Source: Carex sylvatica
Lineage: Eukaryota; Streptophyta; Magnoliopsida; Poales; Cyperaceae
NCBI GenBank assembly: GCA_964058845.1
Contig: CAXKVR010000048.1
Coordinates: forward strand, 310,001 to 374,000
DNA: 64,000 bases
Direction of reading: 5' to 3'
In this document: in pieces, positions 35,445 to 45,639 of the stretch
Position numbering within the stretch: the stretch's first letter is position 1
Layout of the letters: each line of letters begins with the position of its first letter
Position numbers and translations under genes: made by a program
Notes under the pieces: generated by a model
What the model saw: the letters and a program-made list of their open reading frames with translations, nothing else
What the model was told of the DNA's origin: nothing
Database searches by the model: none

Positions 35445-37015
35445 TGTGCAATTAATTCACATAAAAGTTAACGAGTTGTGCATGCAATGAATATAGGTAA
35501 ACAATGTATGAGGAGGTATCCACTTACAATTAACATTTGTTGATGTTTGTTAATGCATGTTTCTTATAAATTGATATTTCTTAGGCAATAGGTAAAAAAT
35601 TGTAAACAAATATTAATCGTAAGTGGATCCCTCCTTATGTGAACATGTTTTGATGATATTTCTTTTGATTATGCAATTAATCCACATAAAAGTTATCATG
35701 TGCATATATGCAACATAAACACTCAAATAAATATCTATATATATATATATATATATAATTCATCTCCTTATTTACAATTACAACACATCATATATATGCA
35801 ATAATTTCTTTTGATTTGATTAAGTAATTCACTATATTTTATTAGACGCTAAATTTATAAGATCATTATTAATTATCTTGGTTATGTTACAAAGAAATGG
35901 GTCAAACTAACTTTCAACTAATAAAATGTGTTCTGAACAACAAATCATGTATTCATCACAAGTCTTCAGCAACGTCGCAATAGACATGTGACAATTAATT
36001 AATCCATATAAAAGTTACCATGTGCATGCAACATAAACACTCAAATAAACATCCATAAAATTCATCACAGTATTTATAATTAATTACAACACAACAATTA
36101 TAACACATCATATGCAAACTTAATATGTAGGATCGATTTAATATATATAATTATAACACAACAATTACAACACATTACACACAGTAGTTGATTAATGGTA
36201 TGATTGATTTAATATAGAGCCAAACTTAATATATTTTTTGCATTCGAAGAGAGAATACTATGGCAGAACAATTAAATGAGATAAGTGTCACAAGCTGTCC
36301 AACATCCATGCAAAATATGTTCTAAACATTAAATCATGTTTTAATCCTAAGTCTTCAGCGGTGCAAAAATGGACACACAACAGTGGACTTACGTTGTTGT
36401 TTGAACTCTTTCGCAAACTACTACTTAATTCAAAGGGAGTTTGTGTAAGAGATCAAACAACAATGCACTGTTATGTGCCATTCATACACAGCAGAAAACT
36501 CAGGATCAAAATGTGATTTAATTTTAAGAACATGTTTTGCATGAATTTTGGACAGCTACTGTGACACTCATCTCATTTAATTGTTCTGCCATAGTGTTCT
36601 CTCTTCCAATGCAAAAAAAAAAAATTAAGTTTGGCTCTATATTAAATTAATCCTATCATTAATCAATTTTTTGACATGAAGCAACAACACAACAATTAAA
36701 AAATAGATTACAAAGTATGTCCGGCCAACATGAATCCATACAAAACATGTTCTAAATATTAAATCATGTTTTAATCCCGAGTCTTCGACAGTGTAAAAAT
36801 AGCCATGTGACAGTGGACTTACGTTGTTGTTTAAACTCTTTCGCAAACCACCACTTAATTCAAAGAGAGTTTGTGTAAGAGATTAAACAATAATGCACTG
36901 TCACATGCCATTTTTACACTACCAAATAGTTGGGATCAAAACATGATTTAATTTTAAGAACATACATTTGCATGAATTTTGGACAGCTTGTGACACCCAT
37001 CTCATTAAATCAACT
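35445..37015. repeat. Internal repeat block of the CACTA element with a palindromic module
   Basis: Several modules repeat. CATAAAAGTTA followed by CATGTGCAT...CAACATAAACACTCAAATAAA occurs near 35690 and 36008, with a fragment at 35460. A palindromic module occupies 36239-36612; its ends GAGAATACTATGGCAGAACA and TGTTCTGCCATAGTGTTCTC are inverted. A second diverged copy of that module is at about 36725-37013 and half of a third at about 35930-36000. The hairpins contain the shared block CAGTGGACTTACGTTGTTGT. Such arrays are typical of CACTA subterminal regions, though the palindromes are unusually long. Confidence 0.7.
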
Positions 37016-38088
37016 ACTTTATATGAAGTAACAAAATAATAAAAAAACATATCACAATCAGGATCAACACACAAATCACAATTAATACTACTAGTTGTTT
37101 CTTGAGAATCGAAGATAATGCTGCCTCATTTTGGTATATTGCAACTTGTCTATAAGGTTGCATATGAGGATTATTTAAACTTAAATTACTTAAATTGGTC
37201 GTGCTATCACACCAGCCCATCCATTGATTGCATGCTGAACATGTATAAAATTTCCTCTATGGATTCTTTTTGGTCTTCGAAAGCCTCAGAACAGTCGGCT
37301 TAAGACATCTATTGCAATTATTATAAGGTTCTAATGAGTAACGACTACTTTGGCTACTTATTTTACCTATACAAAATAAAAAATATCATTAATTAACTAA
37401 ATCCTAGTTTAAATTAGTTGTTCTCTAATTTAAAAAACCATTCAAAGTAACGATTAAAATAAACAGAAAATAAATGAGAAAAGAGTGATCTAGCATACAA
37501 ATTAATGACTCCAGAAGAAAAAGTGCTGATCTTTGTTCGTTGATTTGGGAAGTTCAAATTCGCAGCGAGCAATATAGCAGAATACTTAATTTGGAGATAT
37601 ACTAGAAGGCTCTAGAGAGATGAATCGATCGACCTAGGATTTATTGGAAAATATCAAATATAACAGCATCACCATCGGTTTAACATATTGAGCAGATAGT
37701 GCATACTAAGCCCGATGATCTAATTATTTATAAAGCATTTCCCCTGGGAATATGTCATCGGTTCAATATGGTAATGATTTATTATTACTTTGTACTATCA
37801 CCAATGGATCATGTACATAACGGATAGTAAAAGTAACCCCCTCAGTGTCATCTGTCGGTTAGCTAAACTGATGTTAAAGAGTCACTCAATACTAATTGTT
37901 TGTGAAATTTAACCGATGGCAAAGGAGGAGGTCAGGAGAGGGTCCATCAACACCATCGGTTTTGTACCCATAACAGACGGTAAAAAGTTCAAAGTAATTA
38001 TAGCGCTGCCACTCATGACGTACACTATCTATGCAGAAGCACATTCAATGATAAAGGGGCAATAGAAAAAATATTTTTTGTAGTAGTG
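37016..38088. other. Right subterminal region of the CACTA element
   Basis: Non-coding. Clustered ATCGGTT and CCGAT motifs from about 37670 to 37980 mirror those at the left end and probably are transposase-binding subterminal repeats. A 61-codon frame at 37118-37303 has no recognised domain. Confidence 0.5.
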
Positions 38089-38129
38089 TGTGAGCTCAAT
38101 ATATAAAGATGTTGAACTCAAGCAATGAA

Positions 38130-38274
38130 AAGTATGAGCTAAGAGATGGGGGGCGGTAGTATAGTTGGTAGGAGAAAACTATGGTTAGCCAAATTAGGTC
38201 GAGAGTTTGAGCCCCTCTTACGATTTTGCATCTTCTGCAAAGTTTTTCATAAAAAAAGAAGAAGTATGAGCTAA
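38130..38274 (+). mobile_element. tRNA-derived SINE (38143-38261) with 13-bp target duplication
   Basis: The 119-bp insert has a box-A-like TAGTATAGTTGGTAGGAG near its start and a box-B-like GGTCGAGAGTTTGAGCC about 35 bases later, the internal RNA polymerase III promoter layout of plant SINEs. It ends in an A-rich tail (AAAAAAAGAAG). AAGTATGAGCTAA flanks it exactly at 38130-38142 and 38262-38274. It sits 55 bp outside the CACTA right end. Confidence 0.85.
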
Positions 38275-38364
38275 ATATATAAGCAAGCAAGATAATTTAT
38301 TTTACAAGAGCTAGGTAGGAGGTGCTGATCAAATTAAACTTTACACTATAAGCAGGACGGGGCC

Positions 38365-38579
38365 AAAAGTGCGAATTCGTATCACTTCAAGTACCTGAGG
38401 TGCAAGCAAAAAATTCAGAGCATTCTTTTAGCTTGGCACAAATCTCAAAGAAGACCCCATACATTTTCATAATAGGGACCGAATTAAGTTGGATATAGAT
38501 GGAATTAATCTGAACCGTTTATTTATTTATTTTAATTGTACCTCAGATACCTAGGGAGACATGGACTCCAAAAAGTGCG
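38365..38579. mobile_element. Mutator-like MITE, copy a (CAGGTACCTGAGGTGCAA family)
   Basis: About 197 bp between the 9-bp repeats AAAAGTGCG (38365-38373 and 38571-38579). The inverted ends carry the family motif (AAGTACCTGAGGTGCAA at the left, TTGTACCTCAGATACCT at the right). Related copies are at 42565-42771 and 51128-51314. The terminus at each end is one or two bases uncertain. Confidence 0.75.
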
Positions 38580-40048
38580 ATAGGGCTGGTGTAACATAGG
38601 GCTTTGAACTTTTTTCTCAAAGTATCTCAACCGATTCTAATTTTCTAAAACATGATTTTTTGAGAGCTTTAGTTACTCCATTGTTATGAGAGCTTAAAAC
38701 TTCAAAATTTCTCAAACAACCTCAAACTCACTTCACTAATTTTGAGTTAGATTATGTTAGAGTGATCTATTAAGTGTTTCTCTTGAGTAGCTTAAATTAA
38801 GGGACTTTGTTATCATCTCTAGTTGGCCGATTAACTTTCCACTTGGATTGTAAGAGCTCAACTGTTCACAAGTTGTAATCATTTCATATTGGGTAATAGA
38901 AAGGCGCATCTAGAAGAGATTACGAATCCCTTGAGACGTAGATCTTTGTTTTGCCAAACTCTGTTATCACCCCGTGTGTCAATTCTCTCTAAACTCATAT
39001 ATTTACTTTCAATTACAATTTATTTTCAGTTTTTGAACTATTAGTGGTACACTTAGTATAACACAAGTATCGATCCCTGACTATAATAGAATTTAGCGGA
39101 CAAGTAATGGTTATTCATAGCATCATTTGGACAGTCTTGGTACTTTACAGTTATATCTCGTGATATTTCTAATATTTATAAAAATTAGGTAAGAACCACG
39201 TTTAGCATAGTACGTTAGTTATATTAAAGAATATATTTTGTTTATTATGTGGCATATTTCAAATCCATCATGCTCAAGCTTAATTATAGGAATTGAAAAC
39301 GATTGGACCTTAATTTCCTTTTACATAAGAAAAACAAAATCTGGGTTTTGTATACTATTGATGATACATGGAGATTTGTACATTATTAATGGGTTCCATA
39401 TAGGGCTGGCAAAAAAATTCATAGTTTGTGATTCAATTCAAGTTTGATTCGGGTTTGATTCAAGTTAATTCAATTTGAAATTAGTTCGAATTGAAACGAA
39501 CCAAACCAGGTTTGATTCGAAATTAATTCAAATCAAATTCAAACTAGGTCTGTTTTTCGATCGAAATGGGTTCGCAAACTTTTATGGTTCGAATCTCATA
39601 ATAACATTGGTCATTCATTTACCTGATGAAATTAGAATCCAAGATAGAGAGTCATAATTTAACCTAGCTCACACTCTCTGGCTCTCAAAACACTTAGTTC
39701 TTGTACGATTACTTGTTTTACTGCATATTTCAGTTCTTGTACTTAATCTTCTTTTTACGATTATTTGTTGTGATGTATTTTTTCATGAATAATTTTTCAA
39801 CTTAAAAACACTCATTTCATATTTTGATGTCACACTGAAGCTTTTTTTTTAGTACCGTAGTGACAATTGTGAGAGTTAATGTAGAAGCTATCAGTCTTGC
39901 ACTTGTCTATGCTCAGTTGGCGGGGTTATAGCAGCTAACAACTAATAAATTAGCCCATAATCTATTAGTGTGAATTTGTGAAAGGTAAAAGAAAGCTGTG
40001 TGAATTGTCGCGCGAGAAGAAAATTAATGTATAAACTACCGGTATAAC
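38580..40048. other. Spacer with a truncated GTTCGATTCGA-type repeat
   Basis: No gene was recognised. From about 39401 to 39595 a piece begins AGGGCTGGCAAAAAAATTC and continues with TTCGAATT / GATTCGAA-type motifs like the hAT MITEs at 40049 and 58174. Its right end is not identifiable, so it is probably a truncated copy. Confidence 0.45.
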
Positions 40049-40225
40049 TAGGGCTGCTAAAAAAAATTAATTCGTAATTCGATTCGAAAAATATATAGTT
40101 CTCAATTGTTTCGATTCGAAATTAGTTCGATTCGAAACAAATCAAACCTAGTTCGATTCGAATCTTATTCAAATCAAACTCAAACTAGAGTAGGTTCGAT
40201 TCGGTTTGATTTGTTGTCACCCCTA
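40049..40225. mobile_element. hAT-like MITE fragment or short copy (177 bp)
   Basis: Begins TAGGGCTGCTAAAA and ends GTTGTCACCCCTA, with an interior of TTCGATTCGAA-type repeats, like the element at 58174-58637. No matching 8-bp duplication was found at the flanks, so its boundaries or integrity are uncertain. Confidence 0.55.
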
Positions 40226-40688
40226 CTCCCATATATGGAATAAGAACATTAGTTTTGGCAATTCTCACTAAATCAATTTCAGAATATATATCTACATCTA
40301 TATAACTCAATCTTATTATTCCATATATGGGACCCATTAACAATGGAAAATCAATACAAATGCTGTTGTGATAATCTATTTAACTATTATATATATGTCA
40401 ATATCATAGAAAATAAGGCAGAGAAAACAAAAAGAATCATTCTCATTTATATATTTTTAAGAAAGTTGTGTATGACTTTAAAAAATATTTAACTTTTACC
40501 ATCAATATATCATAGGGGAAAAAATAAGCCAGAAAAAAGGAAGAAAAAAAATCACGGTAAATACTTTTAGGAAAATGCAGAAGCATTCTCATTTGTATTA
40601 TGGATATCGATGATGATGATCTGCTTGAGGAGAAGGATAAGAATAATATATCATATATGAGAGGCAATCCAGCGGGGATGAACCAGAA

Positions 40689-40728
40689 GAGCCATATATA
40701 TATATATATAATATATATATATATATAT
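40689..40728. repeat. (TA)n microsatellite
   Basis: Almost pure TA, at the left edge of hairpin element E4. Confidence 0.9.
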
Positions 40729-41074
40729 AGAGTGGAGGGAGTTGGCTACTCTACTCACATAAGCATATGAGAGCATGTGTTTATAAGTTATTTTTGCATT
40801 TTGAATATCCAAATAGTTGATCTGAAGCGCTCAACATGTTTTTCATATTAATATATATTTGAAGATCAAAAAAAATTTATGACTGTTTTGAAAATTTCTG
40901 AAAAAAATAGTACAAAAATTTCAAAAAGTTATAAAATTTGGTCTCCAAGCACATTCTAGTATGGAGAACATGTTGAGTGCTTCAAATCGACCATGTAGAC
41001 ATTAAAAATGCAAAAATTACTTATAAGCATATGACATCATATGCTTATGGAAATAGAGTAGCCAATATCTATAT
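40729..41074. mobile_element. Hairpin element E4 in a TA microsatellite
   Basis: The left tip GTTGGCTACTCTACTCACAT and right tip ATAGAGTAGCCAATAT are inverse, as are the inner arms (TTCATATTAATATATATTTG against CACATTCTAGTATGGAGAAC). It is shorter (about 346 bp) and lacks the GATCCAACGGT central block of E1-E3. (TA)n lies outside both ends. Confidence 0.75.
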
Positions 41075-41085
41075 ATATATATATA

Positions 41086-41502
41086 TGAGATGGGATATGG
41101 TACATTGCAATGCATAAGCATTTTTGTGCAGTGAACCATAATCACCGATTCAAAGTCCAAATGACTTATCCAAACCGTTCATCTTGTTCTCCATATTAAT
41201 ATGTGCTTGGAGACCAAATTTTGCATTTTTTGAAATTTGTTTACTATTTATTAAACCACTTTGAAAATCCCTGATCCAACGGTAACAGTAAAATCAAAAG
41301 GCACCGTTGGATCAGCGATTTTCAAAGTGGCTTAATAAATAGTAAACAAATTCCAAAGAATGTAAAATTTGGTCTCCAAGCTCATATTAATATGGAGAAC
41401 AAGATGAACAGTTTGAATTGGTCATTTGGACTTTGAATCCGGTGATTTATGGTCTAATGCACAAAAATGTCTATGCATTGCAATGTGCCATAGCCCATCT
41501 CA
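41086..41502. mobile_element. Hairpin element E3 in a TA microsatellite
   Basis: GAGATGGGATATGGTACATT at the left is mirrored by CATAGCCCATCTC at the right. CATTGCAATG is the small palindrome in each tip. The core arms and the central ATCCAACGGTAACAGTAAAA / CACCGTTGGATCAGCGA pair are those of E2. Short (TA)n tracts lie directly outside both ends. Only about 11 bp separate it from E4 and 13 bp from E8. Confidence 0.85.
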
Positions 41503-41515
41503 TATATATATATAT

Positions 41516-41939
41516 GAGTAAAGCTAGGGTGTGATGTGTTCACCAAGAGAGTTTGGTAAGCACAACTCCAAAAGTTTATTGGATCGGCTTCAACCACCGA
41601 ATCTAAACCGTTGAAATCCATGTACGTCATGAGTGATGCATGTACACACAAAATGTTGGAAGTTTCGAGTTTATTTGCTGCAAGGTCAAGCGGTCAAATG
41701 AATGAACATTTTATAAGTTAATTTATAAGTTGGTTTATATATTCAATTTTTATCATTTCATTGACCACTAGACCTTGCAGCAAAAAAAATCGAAACTTTT
41801 AAAATTTTGTATGTACATGCATCACTCACGAAGTACATGGATTTTAACGGTGTGGATTCGGTGTTTGAAGTCGATCCGGTATACTTTTGAAGTTGTGCTC
41901 ACCAAACTCTCTTGGTGAACACATCACACTCGAGTACTC
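41516..41939. mobile_element. Hairpin element E8 (second hairpin family)
   Basis: GGTGTGATGTGTTCACCAAG at the left is mirrored by CTTGGTGAACACATCACACT at the right. The tip itself contains the stem-loop GTGTTCACCAAGAGAGTTTG. Inner arms share AAGGTCAAGCGGTCAAATGA-type sequence and ATGAGTGATGCATGTACA with E9 and E10, but the tips are unrelated to theirs. A (TA)n tract lies outside the left end. Confidence 0.8.
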
Positions 41940-42564
41940 TATCTCTCTATCTTTGATACATTAATTAAACACAACTTATATCGGATGTTTCCATGGATAA
42001 AAAGAATCTAATTACTAGATGATCACTAGTAGCTATTCAATACCTATAAGAAAAGACAAATGAGATTATCACCACATATTTGAATTTTATGATTAGATAT
42101 AAATGTTAAATGTAGAATCTAATAAATTGAAACTTTTGATTGCCAAATGTGTTAATTTGAATTTAAATTAGAGGATAATATTTCAATTTGAAATTTGAAT
42201 AAAAATAAATAAAATTCATTGAGTAAAGCTAGATGTATATATGAATTAGCTAGAGACAATTAAGAAGCCAACAAAAAAAAAATTAAGTTATCTCATAAAG
42301 TTTTAATCTTTCATAGACTTGTCACTGTACTATATATTCCTAAAAGTTAATCAGAAATATAAATAAGGCTGGTTTCTGATCTCACGTCCCCGTCCCATTT
42401 CATTCTTCAGTACTGATATAGTAAAATACCAGGTCCATTTATCGGTGGAACTCAGATCCCTAGCTAATTTTGAGTTTGTAACCGGATTGTTGAACCAAAT
42501 TTGACCACAAGATACTCCATGTACAGTTTATATTTGTGCAAAAACAAAAAGGAAAAATAGCAGT
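41940..42564. other. Spacer, no gene recognised
   Basis: No coding, RNA or clear repeat feature was recognised. Confidence 0.5.
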
Positions 42565-42771
42565 CAGTCCGTGTCCGCCCAGGTACCTGAGGTACAATTT
42601 TAAAAAATGAACGATACAATTTTAAAAAATGAACGATTCAGATTAATTTCATTCATATCCAATTCAATCCGATCCCTATTATGACTGTAGGGGGTCTGCT
42701 TTGAGATTTGTGCCACGCTAAAAGATCAGATTTTCTGTCTGCACCTCAGGTACCTGGCGTGATACGGATTC
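42565..42771. mobile_element. Mutator-like MITE, copy b (CAGGTACCTGAGGTGCAA family)
   Basis: The ends CAGTCCGTGTCCGCCCAGGT and CAGGTACCTGGCGTGATACG are inverted copies of each other and match copies a and c. Internal duplication of a 22-bp piece containing AAAAAATGAACGAT is visible near 42600-42640. No matching 9-bp flank was found, perhaps because of later change. Confidence 0.7.
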
Positions 42772-43001
42772 ACTCATAACTATAAGCACACAACCCAAAA
42801 AGTTCCTAATTTGTATGGTGTGAATTGCAACCGTGTGCAATTTTTCCGCGAACTGCATGATGTTCAGATAGAAATCGACTCTTTACAATTATATTAATGG
42901 CGCTTATTTGAAATACATGCTCTGATAAATAAGATGCTTGATCTGACACTTCAAATTTTATGTTCCATCCTGAACAAATTTACGGTAACGGGTCAATTCT
43001 C

Positions 43002-43430
43002 TAACACGCTGTTTGGATAAAGAGTAGAGGAAGGAATGGAAGGTGAAGAATAGAAGAGAATGAAATAGAATAGAAAGAAATATTAGTATATTTAATCTCT
43101 TCGTATTTGAATAATTAATGAGAGAAAATAAATTTAATTTTCTTTTTCGTTTTATTTCTTGTTTGATTTATTAAAATTTAGAAGGTTAATGAGAAATTTG
43201 GTAGTTGTTGTCAAATCGTGACAAAAAATCTGTATGAGAATTATACAGTTAAGATATAGAATTGGATATTTGTGTTACACTCCAAATTGAAAGAGAAACC
43301 AATTCTATTGATTACAATGATACAAGGTTAAACCTTTCACCTACGACATAATTTTATCAACCAAACACGATTCGTTTTCTTTTCTTTCCATTCCCTCCCT
43401 TCCTCTACTCTCCATCCAACCAAGGTGTAA
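43002..43430. mobile_element. Tourist-like (PIF/Harbinger) MITE, 43005-43427
   Basis: The ends CACGCTGTTTGGATAAAGAG and CTCTCCATCCAACCAAGGTG are inverted repeats with the CTGTTTGGAT character of Tourist elements. The 3-bp duplication TAA lies outside both (43002-43004 and 43428-43430). The 423-bp interior has no coding capacity. Confidence 0.8.
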
Positions 43431-43902
43431 GGTAAAAGAAGGGGAAAAAAAAAAAGATAAATGGAAATTTACCAAATTGGTTATATACAGGTGCATATTC
43501 AAAAAATTTATTAGGGTAGGGCACTAATTGGATTTAAATAGCTAATCGGGTTCAAACTCATTAACTTATCGGGTACACAATTATAATTCAATCCCTATAA
43601 CTATGTTTATTAAAAATATGTTAAAATTATGAAATCGATTGACACTGTATTGAATTTTTTTTTCTATATTAATTAAAATTTTATTTGGCACAGTTTAAAG
43701 TGGAACTATTCTTAGTAAATTAGTAAATTGAATTTAAAATTTAGGTAAAAATTTAACCGACATATAAGTATTGAATAATAAAATGTTCAAAAAGTTATGC
43801 CAGTTCATTTTTTTAGAATTGTAATGATAAGTTTCACCGTCAAACATTTCTTATTTACTTCTTCTCCCTCATTATATTTACGAAATAGAGCATCACAGTC
43901 AT
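43431..43902. other. AT-rich spacer, no gene recognised
   Basis: No supported feature was found. Confidence 0.5.
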
Positions 43903-43937
<35 letters not shown>

Positions 43938-43940
<3 letters not shown>

Positions 43941-44344
43941 AATATGCTAGCATGCTATGCGTAGCATAGAGGGCCTCCGTGCAACAGCTTAATATTTGAC
44001 TTTTCAAAATCCTAACGGTCGATCTGAACTGTTCATCTTGTTCTACATATTAAAATGTGTTTGGAGACTAAATTTTACATTTTTTTGGAATTTTTTTACT
44101 ATTTTTTTAGATTTATTGAAAATCACTGTTTTCAGCAAATCTAGACCATAAAAAAAGTGATTTTTAATAAATCTAAAAAAATAGTAAACAAATTTCAAAA
44201 AATATAAAATTTGGTCTCCAAACACATATTAATATGGAGAATAAGATGAACGGTTCGGATCGACCGTTAAGATTTTGAAAAGTCAAATATTGAGCCGTTG
44301 CATGGAGGCCCTCTATGCTACGCATAGCATGCTAGCAAGTTCCT
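43938..44344. mobile_element. Hairpin element E5 in a TA microsatellite
   Basis: AGCATGCTATGCGTAGCATA at the left is mirrored by ATGCTACGCATAGCATGCTA at the right. ATGCTA...TAGCAT forms a small palindrome in each tip. (TA)n lies at 43903-43937 on the left and at 44344-44354 on the right. The arms share the GGAGACTAAATTTTACAT / AAATTTGGTCTCCAAACACA core, but the centre (TTTATTGAAAATCACTG) replaces the usual GATCCAACGG block. Confidence 0.82.
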
Positions 44345-44354
44345 ATATATATAT

Positions 44355-44783
44355 AGAGGTTGGCTACTATGCTTATACAAGCATATCCCCACATATGCTT
44401 ATAACTTATTTTTGTATTTTCAATGTCCAAATGGTCGATCTGAACCGTTAGATGTGATCTCTATATTGAAATGTACTTGGAGACCAAATTTTACATTTTT
44501 ATGAATTTTTTTACTATTTATTAAGCCACTTTGAAGATCGCTGATCTAACGGTGGCTTCTGATTTTTACTGTTTTGTTAAGCCACTGTTGGATCAGCGAT
44601 TTTCAAAGTGGTTTAATAAATAGTAAAAAAAATTCAGAAAAATGTAAAATTTGGTCTCCAAGCACATTTCAATATAGAGATCACATCTAACGGTTCAGAT
44701 CGACCATTTGGATATTGGAAACACAAAAATGAGTTATAAGTATATGTGGGGATATGCTTATATAAGAATAATAGCCAACCCCC

Positions 44784-44799
<16 letters not shown>
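44355..44799. mobile_element. Hairpin element E6 in a TA microsatellite
   Basis: The left tip GGTTGGCTACTATGCTTATA is mirrored by TATAAGAATAATAGCCAACC at the right, followed by (CT)n and then (TA)n. The inner arms carry AACGGTTCAGATCGACCATT and inverse, and the standard central block. Confidence 0.85.
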
Positions 44800-44842
<43 letters not shown>

Positions 44843-44845
44843 TAT
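44800..44845. repeat. (TA)n microsatellite between hairpin elements E6 and E7
   Basis: About 46 bp of TA with one CA interruption, shared as a flank by two neighbouring elements. Confidence 0.9.
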
Positions 44846-45627
44846 AGAGGTTGGCTACTATGCTTATATAAGCATATCCCCATATATGCTTATAACTCAT
44901 TTTTGTGTTTTCAATGTCCAAATGGTCGATCTGAACCGTTAGATGTGATCTCTATATTGAAATGTGGTTGGAGACTAAATTTTACATTTTCTTGAATTTT
45001 TTTACTATTTATTAAGCCACTTTGAAAATCGCTGATCCAACGGTGGCTTAACAAAACAGTAAAATCAGAAGCCACCATTGGATCAGATATTTTCAAATTG
45101 GCTTAATAAATAGTAAAAAAATTCAAAAAAATGTAAAATTTAGTCTCCAAGCACATTTCAATATAGAGATCACATCTAACGATTCAGATCGATCATTTGA
45201 ACATTGGAAACACAAAAATGAGTTATAAGCATATCCCCACATATGCTTATAACTCATTTTTGTGTTTTCAATATTCAAATGGTCGATCGGAACCGTTCAT
45301 CTTGTTCTCCATATTAATATGTTCTTGGAGACCAAATTTTATATTTTTCTAAATTTTTTACTATTTATTAAGCCACTTTGAAAATCACTGATCCAACGGT
45401 GGCTTAACAAAACAGTAAAATCAGAAGCCACCGTTGGATCAGAGATTTTCAAATTGGCTTAATAAATAGTAAAAAATTCAGAAAAATGTAAAATTTGGTC
45501 TCCAAAAACATATTAATATGGAGAACAAGATGAACGGTTCCGATCGACCATTTGGACATTGAAAACACAAAAATGAGTTATAAGTATATGTGGGGATATG
45601 CTTATATAAGCATAGTAGCCAACCTCC
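44846..45627. mobile_element. Dimeric hairpin element E7 (two units fused through a partial tip)
   Basis: Two hairpin units (about 44846-45240 and 45227-45627) are joined by a single shared tip segment, AGCATATCCCCACATATGCT near 45226-45248. Only the outer ends keep the full tip (GGTTGGCTACTATGCTTATA left; TAAGCATAGTAGCCAACC right). The first unit has GTGATCTCTATATTGAAATG-type arms like E6. The second has TTGTTCTCCATATTAATATG-type arms like E1-E3. (TA)n lies outside both outer ends. TATGCTTATATAAGCATA is a perfect palindrome in the outer tips. Confidence 0.8.
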
Positions 45628-45639
45628 ATATATATATAA

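Larger units (their letters stand above)
25183..38091 (-). mobile_element. CACTA (En/Spm) transposon, 25186-38088, with nested insertions
   Basis: The left end reads CACTACTACTACTACAAAAA (25186 on). The right end, read inversely, is CACTACTACAAAAAATATTT (ending at 38088). The 3-bp target duplication TGT lies outside both (25183-25185 and 38089-38091). Subterminal regions carry repeated ATCGG / CCGAT-type motifs (25218-25400 and about 37665-37980), as expected for CACTA elements. Without the 6.9-kb Athila insertion the element would be about 6.0 kb. No TNP2-type transposase was found, so it is non-autonomous. Its only recognisable gene is a decayed C48 protease on the minus strand. Confidence 0.9.

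Noticed and set aside
42565..42771. 9-bp target duplication for MITE copy b
   Set aside because: The flanks do not match at the expected positions, so no duplication is claimed for this copy.
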